A DNA stretch of 64,000 bases, from positions 186,001-250,000 of the forward strand of contig JBBELK010000397.1 of NCBI GenBank assembly GCA_037783545.1, written 5' to 3'. Under the pieces are notes generated by a model. That model was not told the DNA's origin, ran no database searches, and saw only the letters and a list, made by a program, of their open reading frames with translations. Position 1 is the first letter of the stretch, and each line of letters opens with the position of its first letter. Both the position numbers and the translations under genes were made by a program. This DNA is from Henricia sp. BOLD:AAB3569. Its lineage: Eukaryota > Echinodermata > Asteroidea > Spinulosida > Echinasteridae. Shown piece after piece: positions 21,426-34,221 of the stretch.

Positions 21426-22449
21426 TACAATAAGGCTTGCAATATCTTGGTCCGTTGAAGAGTGGTATAATGATAGTTTACTATTGAAATTTAGGACGAG
21501 GTACAAATTTTAAAATTAAATCTCAAATAATTTATTTAGTTTGAGCCGTCACATTATTAAAACACATTCAACTATATTTAATTTAATAATGAATTGACCA
21601 GATATTATTTCAATTCTTTCATTAAAAATCATTTTAATTTCTCTAATAAATTAACCAGCTACCCCGCAGGGGCCCCTGCTGCAATTATGACTTCCCTAGG
21701 GCAAGAATGTGTTATAAGGCATCTGCTTAGAATAGAAGGTATGCCTGTAAAGGAATTTTACTGAAGGAGATTTATGTGATGCACGACAGAAGTTCATGTA
21801 CATCTGTCTAGTGTTGTTGATTCAGCTGGTTGAAAAGTGCAAAATGCCTGTATGGGGAAACCAGCATGAGGTGATTGCCCAATGAAGTGAAAGAATGAAA
21901 TGTGTATAATTCAATAGAGACTGGTTTTTGTAAACCAATCATGGGTCTAACAAGCCGTATAATTTGAGTAACATCCAACCGTAATGTCAATTTTGAAAGG
22001 GGGCTAAATTCATAGATTTGCTTAGCAGCCTATTTTCTGTTAACAGAACGTCAGGCTATTTCGTAGACATCATTAATGGTAAGCAACTGAAAACGTACCT
22101 TAATTACAGGGCCAAACTTTGCTCAAGATGGTGAAGCATAACTGTAATAACAATAGGCGTCTCAAAGTGCGCGCATGCTTAATCATGCCACGACCATGAA
22201 ATATCACTATAAAATAAGCACGCCTTTTCAGCTAATGCTTAATTAACCCTAACACTCCTCAATCCTCCAAAATCAATATGATTTTACATACACCCTAGGG
22301 AGTTAGGTTAAGCAGCGCTATGATTATGAAATTGGACCCTGGTCAGCTATTGAGTAATTGCATAGCAGCTAGGCCTGTAGTTTGGCTGATGAACATTGCA
22401 TTGGACACTAATGGAGCAACTTCTATCTTCAACTTGAGTAAGGTCAACG

Positions 22450-22790
22450 CCCTGGTCAATGCGTATTGAAACAAGCACACGCACACAGAAACTGCACGCT
22501 CGAAAGCAAAATGTGCACTTAAGTATCCGGTCTTGTGCGTGCACGTTCAACACGCCTGCATTACGCGTAACACGCGCAATCGAACAAAAACATCTCGATA
22601 TGTATCTAGAACGCAGTGAATGCACAACATAGCAAAACGACAAGCTAATTTTGGTGAGTTTTTTCCGTTTACACAAAAACACATTTATGAAGGGATTAAA
22701 AGTAGGTTTGGATAGTCTTATACAATCCGTTTTAAAACTGGCTAGGGTCCTCTGCGCTGATGAAAATTATGTTTATGGTGTTTTTGCGTC
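22450..22790 (+). repeat. Dispersed repeat family E, copy 2
   Basis: Collinear with 14100-14450, ending in AAACTGGCTAGGGTCCT. It lacks the second half of the hairpin found after copy 1. Confidence 0.75.
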
Positions 22791-22794
22791 ACTC

Positions 22795-24500
22795 GTGCTG
22801 CATTTCGCCGTAGCTCTGTGCACAAAATTGAGGACTCGGGTAGCCAAAATGGCGATCTACTTTTTGGCTACCTGAACCTGAGGCTGTGATTGGTCAATTC
22901 CAAAATGGGCGGAGCTTACTGGATCGGTCTATTTAGTTCAAACGTGACGTAAACAATGGGAAAGGACCAGTTTGTTCACCCCATATCATGGGTCAAGTCT
23001 CCCATTGGAACATTAATTTTCTGTCCATTCTGATATTGCTCTTATTTTGGTTAGTTGCTGAAAAGTCAAGGTAGATTGAAGAAAAAAAACTGTTCAGTAG
23101 TTGTGTTTCCAAGCGGAAGCCTCGGGGAATTAATCAAAGCGTACTCACTTGCTCTGGACCTGTTTTATGTTGAATGGATGACTAACATGCCACATTATCT
23201 GATGATTTATTTTTCAGAGGTTATTTTCTTTGTAGTGTATGCTGATTTGTGGGACTGTTACTGCTTTATTACCCTGTTTTATTATTTGGAAAGATCCCAG
23301 AGGATTTTATTTTTCTGCAACAGTGTTTGTGTGTTCATACTTAAAAAAATGCAATGTAAACAAAAAAGGTTCTATTGGGCCATTCTTGGAATATGATTAA
23401 TGGAGTTAGTCATTTTATGTGTGGAGCGTGATCCAAAACTGGTAAATACTGGATTAAAATTTCTTAAATTAATCAAAATAATACCTCGATCAGTAAAGAA
23501 ATGTTCATATTTTTACAATAATATGACAAAAATTAACAGAATAGATTTGACTGGGCACACTGTGCCATCACATTTTCAAGAAAAAGTTGAAAATGCATGT
23601 AAAAAATGGCAGTTTTTGTCAATTTTATTGATTATCTGTCCCTTACGCATAAAAACAACCTCCACATAAAACTGTAAAGTCAATTTCAACATGTGATAAA
23701 CTGGGTGTGTGTATTAACATCAGTAGCAGGTAAACATACAGGTTCACTTTAGTTTTCATTTGTTGTTGACTAAGGAAAGGCATTTGTCTCTTGATTGGAT
23801 CACGCTGTGTAAGTCTGGCCTTTTTACCGTAGGTGTGTCAGTTTCGAACCCCCTCCCCCCACCCCCCCCATAAATAAAAAATGGTGGCGTTTTTACCTTA
23901 TTTGAAACCATGCACCTGCCATGAAACCGCAGTGAAACAGAAACATTCACGGTGTTCTGCATTTTCACCTTGTTCACCAAAGTTTCTTATAGTCCAGTTG
24001 CATGGCGGTGGATTTTTAGCTTTATATTTTACTTTTTGACTTTTTTATATTTCATTCAAATTTAATTGCTTTTAAAAACAAAATAGGCCCAACATTAAAA
24101 TATGTATTTATCTGTACTGGTATCTTGTCCAAATGGCCTTGGTCCAAAATTTGCATACAGTAATTCAGCAAGGAAATCATGGGCCATAAATGAAATAAAA
24201 AGGAAGTGACATTTCCTCTACTACTAGTACAGAAACAAGAATGTGTTAATATAAAGATAAAAACTGTGGCAATATATCACAGACTTTATTGTATTTTGGT
24301 TTAAGCTCTTCATTGCCAGAGCACGCAGTCTGACTCATAGGAACCAGGTTCGTGGAAAGTAATGTTTTTATTTATTTATTTCATTTACGAAATTAACAGT
24401 CGGTGTTTGCAATGATGCTAAATTAATTCAGGAAAAATGGTTCGGTTTTAAACCCTAGCTGCATTGCACTTTTTTCCCCGGTAACATCATCAAGACAGCA
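22795..24500. other. Intergenic DNA, nothing recognised
   Basis: No exon with homology and no clear transposon ends. A C-rich run lies at about 23850-23870. Open frames such as 23055-23396 have no recognisable domain and are rich in residues expected from AT-rich DNA. Confidence 0.5.
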
Positions 24501-24509
24501 GGTACTTTA

Positions 24510-25172
24510 GTAGCGGTGTGCCAAACGAATCAAATATTCGAATATTCGATCTTCCATCGAATGTTCGAATAGCATTTTACCAAATCGAATATTCGGTACG
24601 ACCTTCTTTACGTGCAAACTGACCCAGACCAAACCAAACATATCATCCAGTGTTTCAGAAGGAATATCCTATCGGTGAATTACAGGATGTTTTTATTGTA
24701 CAAGTTACAACATGGGACTTTATGGTTCGTAGTTTTGTACAGGGCGGTGCTAACATTAATTTATGCAAAAAGCCAAAAAGTGTACTGCCCCCAACCACAG
24801 ACCTCGCATTTTAATTTGCATGACTGTCCCGCCCATTCAGTTATTCCTGTAAAGTAATCACAGCTCAAACCATAGCTTTACTGTTGTAACTTGTGCACTG
24901 GACTCGTGGCTAGAAGCAAATCGAGCATGAAATAGGCGGCTGATTCGGCATTGAAGAAGACTGCTGAAAAAATCAAAAACATCCTGCATAGCACACTTGT
25001 ACGCTGGAAATACACTCTAAAAAAATTTCGGATAACACTGTAAGTTCGGATAACACTGCAAAAAATTGGGTGAAAATTTTTGAAAAAAATACCGATTGAA
25101 TATTGAATATTCGATAAAAAAAATTAATCGAATTTCGAATAGTCAATTATTAAAAAATGCACAGACCTCTAC
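24510..25172. mobile_element. hAT-like non-autonomous element (tentative)
   Basis: The left end TAGTAGCGGTGTGCC resembles the inverted right end CAGTAGAGGTCTGTGC, the style of hAT terminal repeats. Subterminal regions on both sides carry CGAATATTCGAA-type repeats (24530-24600 and 25090-25145). No 8-base target duplication or transposase was identified. Confidence 0.5.
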
Positions 25173-25649
25173 TGTTAACACGAGTACACTCTGCGCGCAC
25201 GAACAGCAAGATTAACGACACTCGAGTCAGTGAGAGTATGCTCTCGCTGTACTCCCCGACAAATGGGGAGTGTGCTCTTACTTCTGACGAGTATCATGTG
25301 ATTTTAACGAAGATGGCGGAATATGAGTGGGATTTTTTGTGAATTTGCTCAACGTGTCAACTGGATAACTGAAACAACAACTCACTAAGGTTAGTTTTAG
25401 ACGGCATCAAAGGTTCTCTCGATTTACGGTCTGTATTTTCTTCAGTTTCTTGTGAGCAGTGAAACCGCGTATTTTGTGTAGTCATGGCAAGAGACAGCCA
25501 TCTTGACTGATGGCCATTCGTGCATGCGGACTGCGGACTTGCCGTTCGCGTAATGTGACCCGGAGAAAAGAGAACTGTACGCCCGAACGCAGCCGCAGAG
25601 TCTCGGATGTTTTTCTTCCTCCATTGAGTGTGATTATCTGATATCGCGT

Positions 25650-25858
25650 ATGTGGATTAAAGATTTATTTATTCACCACATCCAACAGCGGAGGGACCGC
25701 CAATTACAGGAATGGGAGCAAGTGTGGTTGAGTGCCTTGCTCAAGGGCACAGGTGCCACAACCCGTCGCGGCCCGGAATCGAACCTACATTCTAGTACTA
25801 GCACAGGAACTTACGTTCGACGCACTAGACCGCTCGGCCATAACACCCCAGTGGTATG
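25650..25858 (-). repeat. tRNA-derived SINE (Leu/Ser-type head)
   Basis: Read on the minus strand: TGGCCGAGCGGTCTAGTGCG (box A), GTAGGTTCGATTCCGGGCC (box B), then GCACCTGTGCCCTTGAGCAA and GGCACTCAACCACACTTGCT. A near-identical head is at 40070-40217. Confidence 0.8.
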
Positions 25859-25991
25859 ATTATCTTGCATGATTACTATTCGAGCACCATTTAACAAGTT
25901 AGAATTAATTTATTCTATATGGCTATGGGGTTAACATCCCCTCTAGAACTTGTATTTTGTCGGATTGTAAGTTAAATTAAAATCATATTAA

Positions 25992-26103
25992 AGGCACAGG
26001 CTCGTCAGCAATGCGCGCACGCCAAATTCGTGCCACGAAATACGCAGCTCCTCACCTTTGCTATGGAGTTCCGTATTTCGTAGCACGAAAGCCTCTGCCT
26101 TTA
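25992..26103. repeat. MITE family F, copy 1
   Basis: AAAGGCACAGGCTCGTCAGC and GCCTCTGCCTTT ends with mirrored TTTCGTGGCACGAAA-type blocks. Other copies are at 46010-46104, 53760-53834 (partial) and 63509-63653. Confidence 0.75.
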
Positions 26104-27132
26104 ATATTGAACAAAATCTCCAAAACATAGACAATGTGTACACATCAAGCATTTATTTTTAAGTGTTCTGTCATAAAATACTTTCACTAATTCTTGTCAC
26201 TCAAAAATATTATTTTATGAGCCACACAATTCACAAATATCAATACCAAGAATTGTTATAAAATGATATAACGTGCGACACCATATTTCATTTTCATTGA
26301 TTATGCACTATACCGGTAGCGCCACTCCTTGTATGCACCAATCCAAATTGCAAGTGAGTCGTCAATTCACATTCATCCATTATGCCAATATTACTAGCAA
26401 CATCTGAACGCAGCCTGCATACCACCCCTATGATTATAATGGAGTCAACCCTCATTAGTATTCGGACTGCATCCTATGACATCACACAAGCATCTTGCGA
26501 GCTGATGGTCTCTGTACACCCTTGCACACGGTCAGCCAGCCAGGCTGGGCTGTTTCCATATATTTATTGCCTTATCACGCATTGATTTTGTCTCGCTGGC
26601 GTTTTCTCCCTTCTATTTGTTCATTCTGGTGTGCAGTGCGGCAATGGTCAACCACGCCGTCATGAGAAAAAGGTGTGTCTTTCTAATATCTTTTACTTTT
26701 ACAATTTTGTATTTTCATCCCGTGTAATTTCTTTCTGAATTTTTCTACCAGCATATATATTTAGCCTTCGCATTTTATTGCTTATTGATGTGTGTTTTAT
26801 GGCCATGGCTGTTTTGTGCAGGCATCTGTTTCAATTGCAATTGCTACAGCATGTGTGTGTGATATATAATACATCTGTATGCAAATTTCAATGCCAAGTT
26901 TATTTTTTTCAGAGTGCGCCTTTTAATTACAATCCCAGTTTCACTGTTTAAAATAATTATTTACTTATGCTATATTTTGCTTTACTTCAGAAATGAGATA
27001 TATTTTGAGATGATTATTTTGTTTTGTGTTATTATATGTGCAGTGTATGCATATTATTTAATATGCAGTGCAGTTTCAGTGAGCATCTTGCGAAAGCAGA
27101 AAACAAAAAAATGCCAATTTATTTTGAGGGAT
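26104..27132. other. Intergenic DNA, nothing recognised
   Basis: AT-rich sequence without a recognised exon or repeat family; the open frame at 26914-27282 runs into a repeat and has no domain. Confidence 0.45.
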
Positions 27133-27346
27133 ATATTGACCACTCTCACAGACGCCATCTTTGTAAGAAAAATGCTACAGCGTATTAAACAGCATCAAGT
27201 ACGCGCACGCACACCTGAAAATTTTTCCAAACACATGCACGCTCGTGTTGCTCGAAATTTGTTTGAAATACGGCGCAACTGATGCGCGTCACAAAAAATT
27301 ACGCTCAAAATCCTGATGCACGTGACAATTTGTATGATGTCATTTG
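27133..27346 (+). repeat. Dispersed repeat family G, uninterrupted copy
   Basis: Matches both flanks of the interrupted copy at 54741-55400: CACAGACGCCATCTTTGTA, GAAAATTTTTCCAAACA, then GATGCGCGTCACAAA and CCTGATGCACGTgaCAAT without a gap. Confidence 0.8.
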
Positions 27347-27954
27347 AACGTGATCAATAGACATTTTTGTTGTGTGTTCAACAGTTCAACACAGTGGCTG
27401 TTTTGTGACATTTATTAAGGACAGCAATTCTGGCTTTTTTTTTGGCCTCTATGGACGCATGGTGACAATTTGTTTAGTTTGATACTCTCCAAATCCATAA
27501 ATTTAAAAATACAATTGTCAGTGTTCAACTGTGTTGTATAAGACCTTTAGTACAGCTTAAAAAAAACAACAATACACCATACAGATCTATGCATGAGCAG
27601 GTGTGTATATTGATTAGAGACTGGGATGGCACAGTTCAATACTGGAACAAACCAAGCTTGTGTTTGATGAACTTTTGAACTTGTAGTCCATTGTGTGTTT
27701 TCATTGTAGTTCCTCACTTGTTTTTTTGTATCATCTAAACTTCTTTCAGTCATAACATGGACATAGGTTAAATACAGGATAAGGTTTTCTGCAGTGGGGC
27801 ATTTTGGACTGGTATTGGATTTGAAGTAAGAAAGTACACAGACTGTGGTTTATATAGGTTTGCCCAGTTAACCTGGTAATTCATAACCCCAAGATTTGTT
27901 GTCCAAATGCAACTTGAAACCTCGATTAAATAAAGTTTTTTTGTAGTCTATTAA

Positions 27955-28341
27955 GGCATGTCTGCATTGGACTTTTTTGGGGAAAACTTACCCAGATGAT
28001 GGGTATTTTTCCCATTTTTAATCCAGTGCGGAGAAAATTTCCCTCTCAGTAAATTTTCCCAAGTCCAGCGGTTACTTTTCCTGGCCAACAGCTACCCAAG
28101 TAAAATTGATCAGGTAACTTTTCTTGAGACGATAAGTCCAATGCAGACACATTGAGTCGGTTAAAACACTGGAGCATACGTCCGGGCCGTGAACGTCATA
28201 CTGCGAAGGGACACTGCGCATGCTCTCGGTAAATTTTACTGTGTCGAAAAAGTCTAAATGCGGACAGCAGTAAAATGTTGCCATTTTTCATTTTACCATT
28301 GTATCGGTAAAACCTGTCGAAAAACGGCCACGGCTATAGTC
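27955..28341 (-). repeat. Element family H, copy 1
   Basis: The left end TGTCTGCATTGGACTTTTTT and the right end CGGCTATAG correspond in reverse complement to the right and left ends of 28596-29013. Internal GTAAAATTT and TTTTCCC motifs give it an internally repetitive character. Confidence 0.75.
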
Positions 28342-28439
28342 TCCTGGGTAAAAGCCCATTGTATCATTTGCAATGACCGAAAATTTTACTTCATGAGAGG
28401 ACAAGAAAAACCTTACTCAAAACGTTGATAGCAATTGTA

Positions 28440-28595
28440 GCAAATACTGCATGCATTTATTTCTGTCCAAGATGGTACTTTCTGGAGGCGGTTTAAAAAC
28501 AAAATTGTGTGCACACACATTTTTTTAAACCAATTCACTTTGAAAAAAAAATCATGCATGAATTATGAAGGTTTTCTGAAGCATTGATGTATCTA
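28440..28595. repeat. Dispersed repeat, inverted relative to 12690-12845
   Basis: Contains CATGCATTTATTTCTGTCC, a CACACACATTTTTTT block and GGTTTTCTGAAGCAT, the reverse complement order of the stretch at 12690-12845. It forms the spacer between the two family H copies. Confidence 0.6.
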
Positions 28596-29013
28596 TAGCC
28601 GTGTCCGCATTGGACTTGTTTTTGGGGAGGTTTTACTGAGACGATGATAAGTGAAAAAAAAGGGCTAAATTTTACTGCTGTCCGCATTTGGACTTTTTGA
28701 CACAGTAAAATGTTACAGAGACCGTGGGAGAGCATGCACAGTGTCCCTTCGCAGTTTGACCTTCACAGCTTGGATGTACGCTTCCAGAGTGCTTTTACCG
28801 ACTTGCTGTGTCCGCATTGGACTTTTCGTCTCGGAAAAGTTCCCTGGTCAATTTTCCTGGGCAGAAGTTGGCCAGGAAAAGTAACCGCTTGACTCGGGAA
28901 AAGTTACTAAGAGGAAAACGTCCCAGGCTGTCCGCATTGGACTTAAAATGGGAAAAGTTACTCATCGTCTCAGTAAGTTTTCCCCAAAAAAGTCCAATGC
29001 GGACAGGCCTTAT
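28596..29013 (+). repeat. Element family H, copy 2
   Basis: Opens CTATAGCCGTGTCCGCATTGG and closes AAAGTCCAATGCGGACAGGC. Four GTCCGCATtTGGACTT motifs subdivide it. It is in opposite orientation to 27955-28341, so the two make an inverted pair about 1 kb across. Confidence 0.8.
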
Positions 29014-29573
29014 GTAGCTGAAATTTCTGCAGGCTTGTTTACCAACATTCTTCTCTAGATATGTTTATTGTGTCAGATTTGGTCTTTAAAGTGTCTTGGG
29101 AAAAGCTCTGCCAAGTCTGTAGTCTTGACTTTATCAGCTCCAAGATCCATTTCCCATAAAACACTTCAAATATCCCAAGGATGTGGTCCCTTATTACTTA
29201 CTGTCAACATCATGGCCTTGCCTGCATGGAAAAAATTCTTGTCTGCCCCTGAACCATCCCAACTCCAGATGCCTGCATCTGGTTTTGCTTAAACCTGACA
29301 GATGAATTTATCCAGTAGAACTCTAGTACAAGTACAGACAGCACCAGTGTACAGGATTTGCAAAGATAGATTACAGGATTGGAATTTACAAGTGGCATTA
29401 TCTCCATATGTATGATAAAAACCATCCTGTGTAAAAAGTCAGCTCAGTACCACGTCTATTCCAAAAAAACAATGAAAAAATGTTTTCAGATTACATCCAG
29501 TGCATTATTAATTGCATCTTTAAATCTACTAAGGGACAGGGACAAGTTAATATTAAATGGAAGAAACCTCAAA

Positions 29574-30150
29574 GGGCCCATGACATGCTAAACAACTTTA
29601 TGCCTAGTCTTTCCTTCATTTGATGGATTACTTGTTTAGCAAGACATTACTATTGTTTGTTTGTTTAGATGCAAAATCAATAAAAGGCCTTTTTCAACTT
29701 TGAAGATTTCATTGCAGTAAATTAAGAAATAGGGCTCTGTTCGGAGTGCATCACTTCAGGAAGACACGAGGGAAAAGTAAAGAAAAAACATAAGACTTCA
29801 AGTTGGAGTTATGGCAAATTACTGCAGTTTCCACTCCCCAGTTTTGTCATGGCTTACAGCAGGCAACATGTAAAACAAACTCAAACAGCCATGGGTTACA
29901 ACAGTTTCAGCAAGTTTGAGAAAAAAGTGGAATATTTTGTGCACAGTTAAATGTGATTTTTCTTGTGTTTGCCTCTTGTGACATTGCAACTTGGTCATGA
30001 ATATGCATATTTACATTAGCATAAAGCTAAAAACCTTTGTTTTAACCCCCAAAACAAGCTCCAAATAGGATTGTTATGACTGTAACTGAGTAGAGTAGTT
30101 TCATAGTATAGATTTCATTGATAAAAATCCCTAATCATGGGCCCTTTAAG
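29574..30150 (+). repeat. Dispersed repeat family C, copy 2
   Basis: Collinear with 9913-10495. Here the ends are clear inverted repeats (AAAGGGCCCATGA against TCATGGGCCCTTTAA), supporting a DNA-element origin. Confidence 0.85.
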
Positions 30151-30744
30151 TGTCTTAGCTATTAAAAGACTTGGAAGGCTGCATGGAGCACCCACTTCTA
30201 ACACCAGGAATGGTCTGTACGGATAACCATGCATAGTAACCAAGGCAAACCCCATGGCAACAGCTATGATAAACAGATAACAACATTATAATGTTGTGAT
30301 TACTCAATGTCTCTTGGTAAGAGACATACTGCTGGGTGATGGATGGAGTCAAATTGAAGTCAGTGGAACTGTCTGGGTCATGGAGATCTAATTTGCGTCA
30401 TTTTGGATGCAAATGATGCGTGGGTGGTTGAATAGAAAAAAACATATTGCATGTCATACCGAGTAGTCATGCAATTTATCAGCTGATCAGCCAAATTCGT
30501 CTTTTTGGTTTCCTCATCTGTCCCATCAAAGGTAATTTAAAAAAACACTGTACAAAGTTTGGGATTCTTAATTCTTTTATGAGATCTCAATGGTCAGTCT
30601 CATTGATACAGCAGACTGAATTTTAGGCCTAACCACAAAAAATACCATGGGCTAGCCTAGGTAGAATTTCTGGAAGAATCTGAACTCAGCAGCTTTAATA
30701 CGCACTTATTAGCATTATGAGGAGTCTTATGAATTAGGTATGGG

Positions 30745-31072
30745 GCAATTCCACGGTTAGTAACGTACAGATTTAGCAATTTACTGGAGTTCTATCCTCT
30801 GTTATATCAACACGCAAGCCTGTCAGTTCTCCATTTTTGGTACCATCAATGCATCTCACCAACATCTACTGGAGAAGGCTTACTACTGGACAGATTAAAA
30901 TCTTTATTACAATTCACAAAATGGGGCTAAATGATTTTAGTTATCTATTGTCCAGTAGATGTTGGTGAGGTGCATTGATGAAGAACTGACAGGCTTGCGT
31001 GTTAATAACAGCTGGAAGATAAAGCTCCAGTAAATTGCTAAATCTGTAACATTAACTGTGCAATTGCCCTGA
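30745..31072. repeat. Inverted-repeat element
   Basis: CAGATTTAGCAATTTACTGGAG is mirrored by CTCCAGTAAATTGCTAAATCTG, and CACGCAAGCCTGTCAGTTCT and CACCAACATCTACTGGA are mirrored further in. The arms are about 140 bases. Confidence 0.85.
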
Positions 31073-31307
31073 AGATTATTATGATCCCCATGTTTATACT
31101 AGCTTTAAGCCAGCTTTTCAAAGGTTTTAGCATGCATTAGTGGCCCCATTTAGTGGCTCCACCTAATACTCTTAACAGCCTGGATATTTCAAACATAATA
31201 AACAGATTGAAAAGTAATATACAGGATTGGTCTTTGCTGTCGATCTTTTTCATAATGGATTTGGGGATTACACTATCACCATGCTGACATGTTCAAAGGT
31301 CTATGGA

Positions 31308-31430
31308 TGTATTATTATTATTATTTTTTATTATTATTTCTTTCTGGTATTCATACCAAGGATTCCTCAATAGTGCTCATTGCACTGTCACTCGCAAGCG
31401 TGAGAAAACTCATGAATGTTCATGGATGTA
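31308..31430 (-). repeat. SINE 3' fragment
   Basis: A (TTA)n tract followed by TTTCTTTCTGGTATTCATACC, AAGGATTCCTCAATAGTGCT and CACTCGCAAGCGTGAG: the same tail as at 39965 and 52460, here without the tRNA head. Confidence 0.8.
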
Positions 31431-32175
31431 AATACCAATTCAATTGAGGAATTCAATGGCTCAGCATCTGAAACGAGGCTGCCAGTGTCAATTTAAAATT
31501 TGTCAATAAATTGAGATTTTTGTTTAATATTGCAATTCTGGCAGAAAATTTGGTGCAGAGAATTCATCCATATAATTTTGTCTTGTTTTTGTTTCGTTTT
31601 CAAGCGACAATGAACAGTCATTTTAATATTGGAAGAGCAAGCTGAGAAAACATAAATTAACAAATATTAAGGAGGCATCACATTTCTGCCATCACCATGC
31701 CCCATTCAATTCCCCATGCCCCACGTTGCTCATCATCGGCTCTTCAAATTAGTCCAGACATACCATGCCTGAATAACTCTAGAACACGCTGTATAAACCT
31801 GCCTGTCACACGTAGCTCATGTATGCATGCATGATGCTACACATATAGCTTGGGGCACGCTATCTTATCCTTTGGCCTGCTGTTTAGCAATTGCTTATGA
31901 GTCATAGGACTGCATCTTTCATTTTTGCATCTCCTTTTTTTTTTTTTTCAAAGAGCGTGGTTGATTTAAGAAAGCACCTGTTTGATTGAAGTAAATGGAA
32001 TTCATGGCTGCAAAATCTGTTTGTCATTTACATATGACTTGTCATAATGAGTAGCTTTCATGAATTTTATGGTATTTTACAAAGGGATGAATAATCTTGT
32101 CAGGGTTTGTCTAAGAAATTTTATTTTATTTTTAGGTGATCCTTTTGTTTCTTACATTGGCTTAGTAGATGCTTT
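31431..32175. other. Intergenic DNA, nothing recognised
   Basis: No exon, RNA gene or transposon end was recognised in this AT-rich stretch. Confidence 0.45.
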
Positions 32176-32265
32176 TTCTGAAATTGATTTAGACTTGCGT
32201 CGGGGAAATTGAATGTTACTTAACCTTACTTAACATTCAATTTCCCCGACGCAAGTCTAAATCAA
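32176..32265. repeat. Perfect short hairpin sharing its end with the tRNA-hairpin element
   Basis: AAATTGATTTAGACTTGCGT and its exact reverse complement form about 40-base arms. The end GCGTCGGGGA...TGAATGTTA equals the left end of the tRNA-containing element at 1736-1765. Confidence 0.85.
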
Positions 32266-32326
32266 TTTCTGACTAATTGCAATCCCCGTTGCGAAATGAT
32301 TCGAACTGGCCATTCAACACCGGCTA

Positions 32327-32397
32327 GCTCGGTGGTCGAGTGGTTAAGACGTCTGCCTTGTATGCAGGAGGTCGTGGGTTCGAGTCCTACCCGAGCA
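32327..32397 (+). tRNA. tRNA-Thr(UGU)-like sequence in a repeat, better preserved copy
   Basis: Acceptor GCTCGG against CCGAGC, D arm with GTCGAGTGGTTAAGAC, anticodon arm TCTGC-CTTGTAT-GCAGG (anticodon UGU), T arm GTGGG-TTCGAGT-CCTAC. All four stems can form, with a mismatch or missing pair in the seven-base acceptor. The downstream 75 bases match the right arm of the element at 1925-2000. A tRNA-scanning covariance model would decide whether it passes as a gene. Confidence 0.5.
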
Positions 32398-33227
32398 CGC
32401 TATGGAGTTTTTCATAGTGTCTCGGGAAAGCACTGAGTATACAGTGTTAATAATTACGTCGGGTAAGGGCAAAAACGACCTTACTTATAGATGTTTTTAT
32501 TGCCCAATCTTGGGGAAAAAATATTTCAGAATATATCCTTTGAATTTATACAAGCAACAACAGAAATACAAAGTTTACAATTTTTTCTACATTCTGGTTG
32601 AAAAGGCGGTTAATCTGAGAGTGGGAATTTTTAGCACACAGACGCTTTATGCAGTATTGCATAATTAAGCTGTTAGGTGAATATTTTGATGTCAATCTAC
32701 AATATAAATTTTCAAAATTTGATTTTGCATTTGAAAATATTAATCTGCATTTATTTAGTTGCTTGATTTATTTAGTTTAATTCTGTTTCATTCAGTTTGT
32801 TTTGGATCAAAGACACCAGTATTCTGAATCATAAGCCACAAGTGTGTATAATTTGCATAAGTGTCACAAAAATGAATAATTGAAGTGTAAAAGAGGATTT
32901 GTGAATAAATATCTCACAACTCTCTTTCAGTAAGCAGCTGCAGTGTGCTCAGTCTTGTATGAATAAGTATGGCCAAAAAACCTGGCTCTATAGTGCGATC
33001 ATTAGGTGATGCTTGAGGGCTAATCACTGCGTCTTAAAGATGCGGGCATGAGAGCGATGACGTCAATGGGACACATTATAATAAGGGAGTGGTAAGGGGT
33101 ATACATACAGTGTGCGGGGAGGAAACCGTGTGTGATATCGGACGACATAGTCTACTACATGAATGTGTTTTTTGGGGGGAAATTACTGCACTTTAAAAGG
33201 AATATGTGAGGAATATTGTAAGAACTC

Positions 33228-33531
33228 TGGATGCCGCAATAGGGTGACATTTCGGGAAGACTCTCCCCGGAGACCACCGAAATTTCGGCAAGAACCACTC
33301 AAAATGACACCTTATTTTTTTTACCCAAAGCTTCCAAAAATGCTCCCAGACCTAAAAGAATTGTTCTAGACCTAATAAAAAATGGTTCTCGATTTTAAAA
33401 AAATGGTTTTTGACCTTAAAAAAATGATTTGTTTAAAAAATAAATATTAGGGCGACACCAAAATGTCGCCCTATTGAGCGTGTCGCCCTAATATACCTTT
33501 TACACAAATTGTCGCCCTATCCTACAGCATC
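33228..33531. repeat. TIR element (AATAGGGTGACA ends)
   Basis: GGATGCCGCAATAGGGTGACA is mirrored by TGTCGCCCTATCCTACAGCATCC, with an inner TGTCGCCCTA palindrome at 33465-33490. Confidence 0.75.
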
Positions 33532-33637
33532 CATAGTTTTTGTACATTTTTTTCCAGATTCTTTTTATTTTATTGAACTGAATTCCATGAAATTTCTTGT
33601 TTGATTTTCATTGTGAATCAGACCTGGGTCTGATCCA

Positions 33638-33703
33638 CCTTTTTTTAATCCACCTTTTTTTAATCCACCTTTTTTTAATCCACCTTTTTTTAATCCACCT
33701 TTT
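33638..33703 (+). repeat. 15-base tandem repeat
   Basis: About four and a half copies of CCACCTTTTTTTAAT. Confidence 0.9.
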
Positions 33704-34221
33704 GTGTTTAGACTTGGTGCCTATATGGCTTCAACTCACCTTTTTTGAAAATGCAGGGCTTGATTCGGCAAAGCCAAGTTTGGTGTCAATTTACCTTAAG
33801 CCACACTCTAAAGTGACCACCACAAAATATATGGCTTCCATCAAGTTGCAGTAATAATACAAATTTGGTACACAGTGTGCCAGTTAAGTAAATAAGAGAG
33901 AACAAAACTAGTTAGTGACATCACGTTTCAACTCTGCATTAAGCAGGATGTTTTGCACCACTTAATCTATCACTTCTGATCATCCCAGAGGACAGTACAT
34001 AATTCCAACTAGAAAACGTGACTTGAATTCTCTTGGTTTGGTTACACTAACACAATATTTAACTGTATACCAATTTTTTTCTGACTGGATTAAATAATTT
34101 AGCCATGCAAACTCGCATTTATTTTTATGGATGGTTGGTTGTAGAATTATCTTAAAGGTTATATATGCGGTATTCAACACAACTGCATTAACAACTAATT
34201 GTAGGGGGTTAAAACGGGGTT

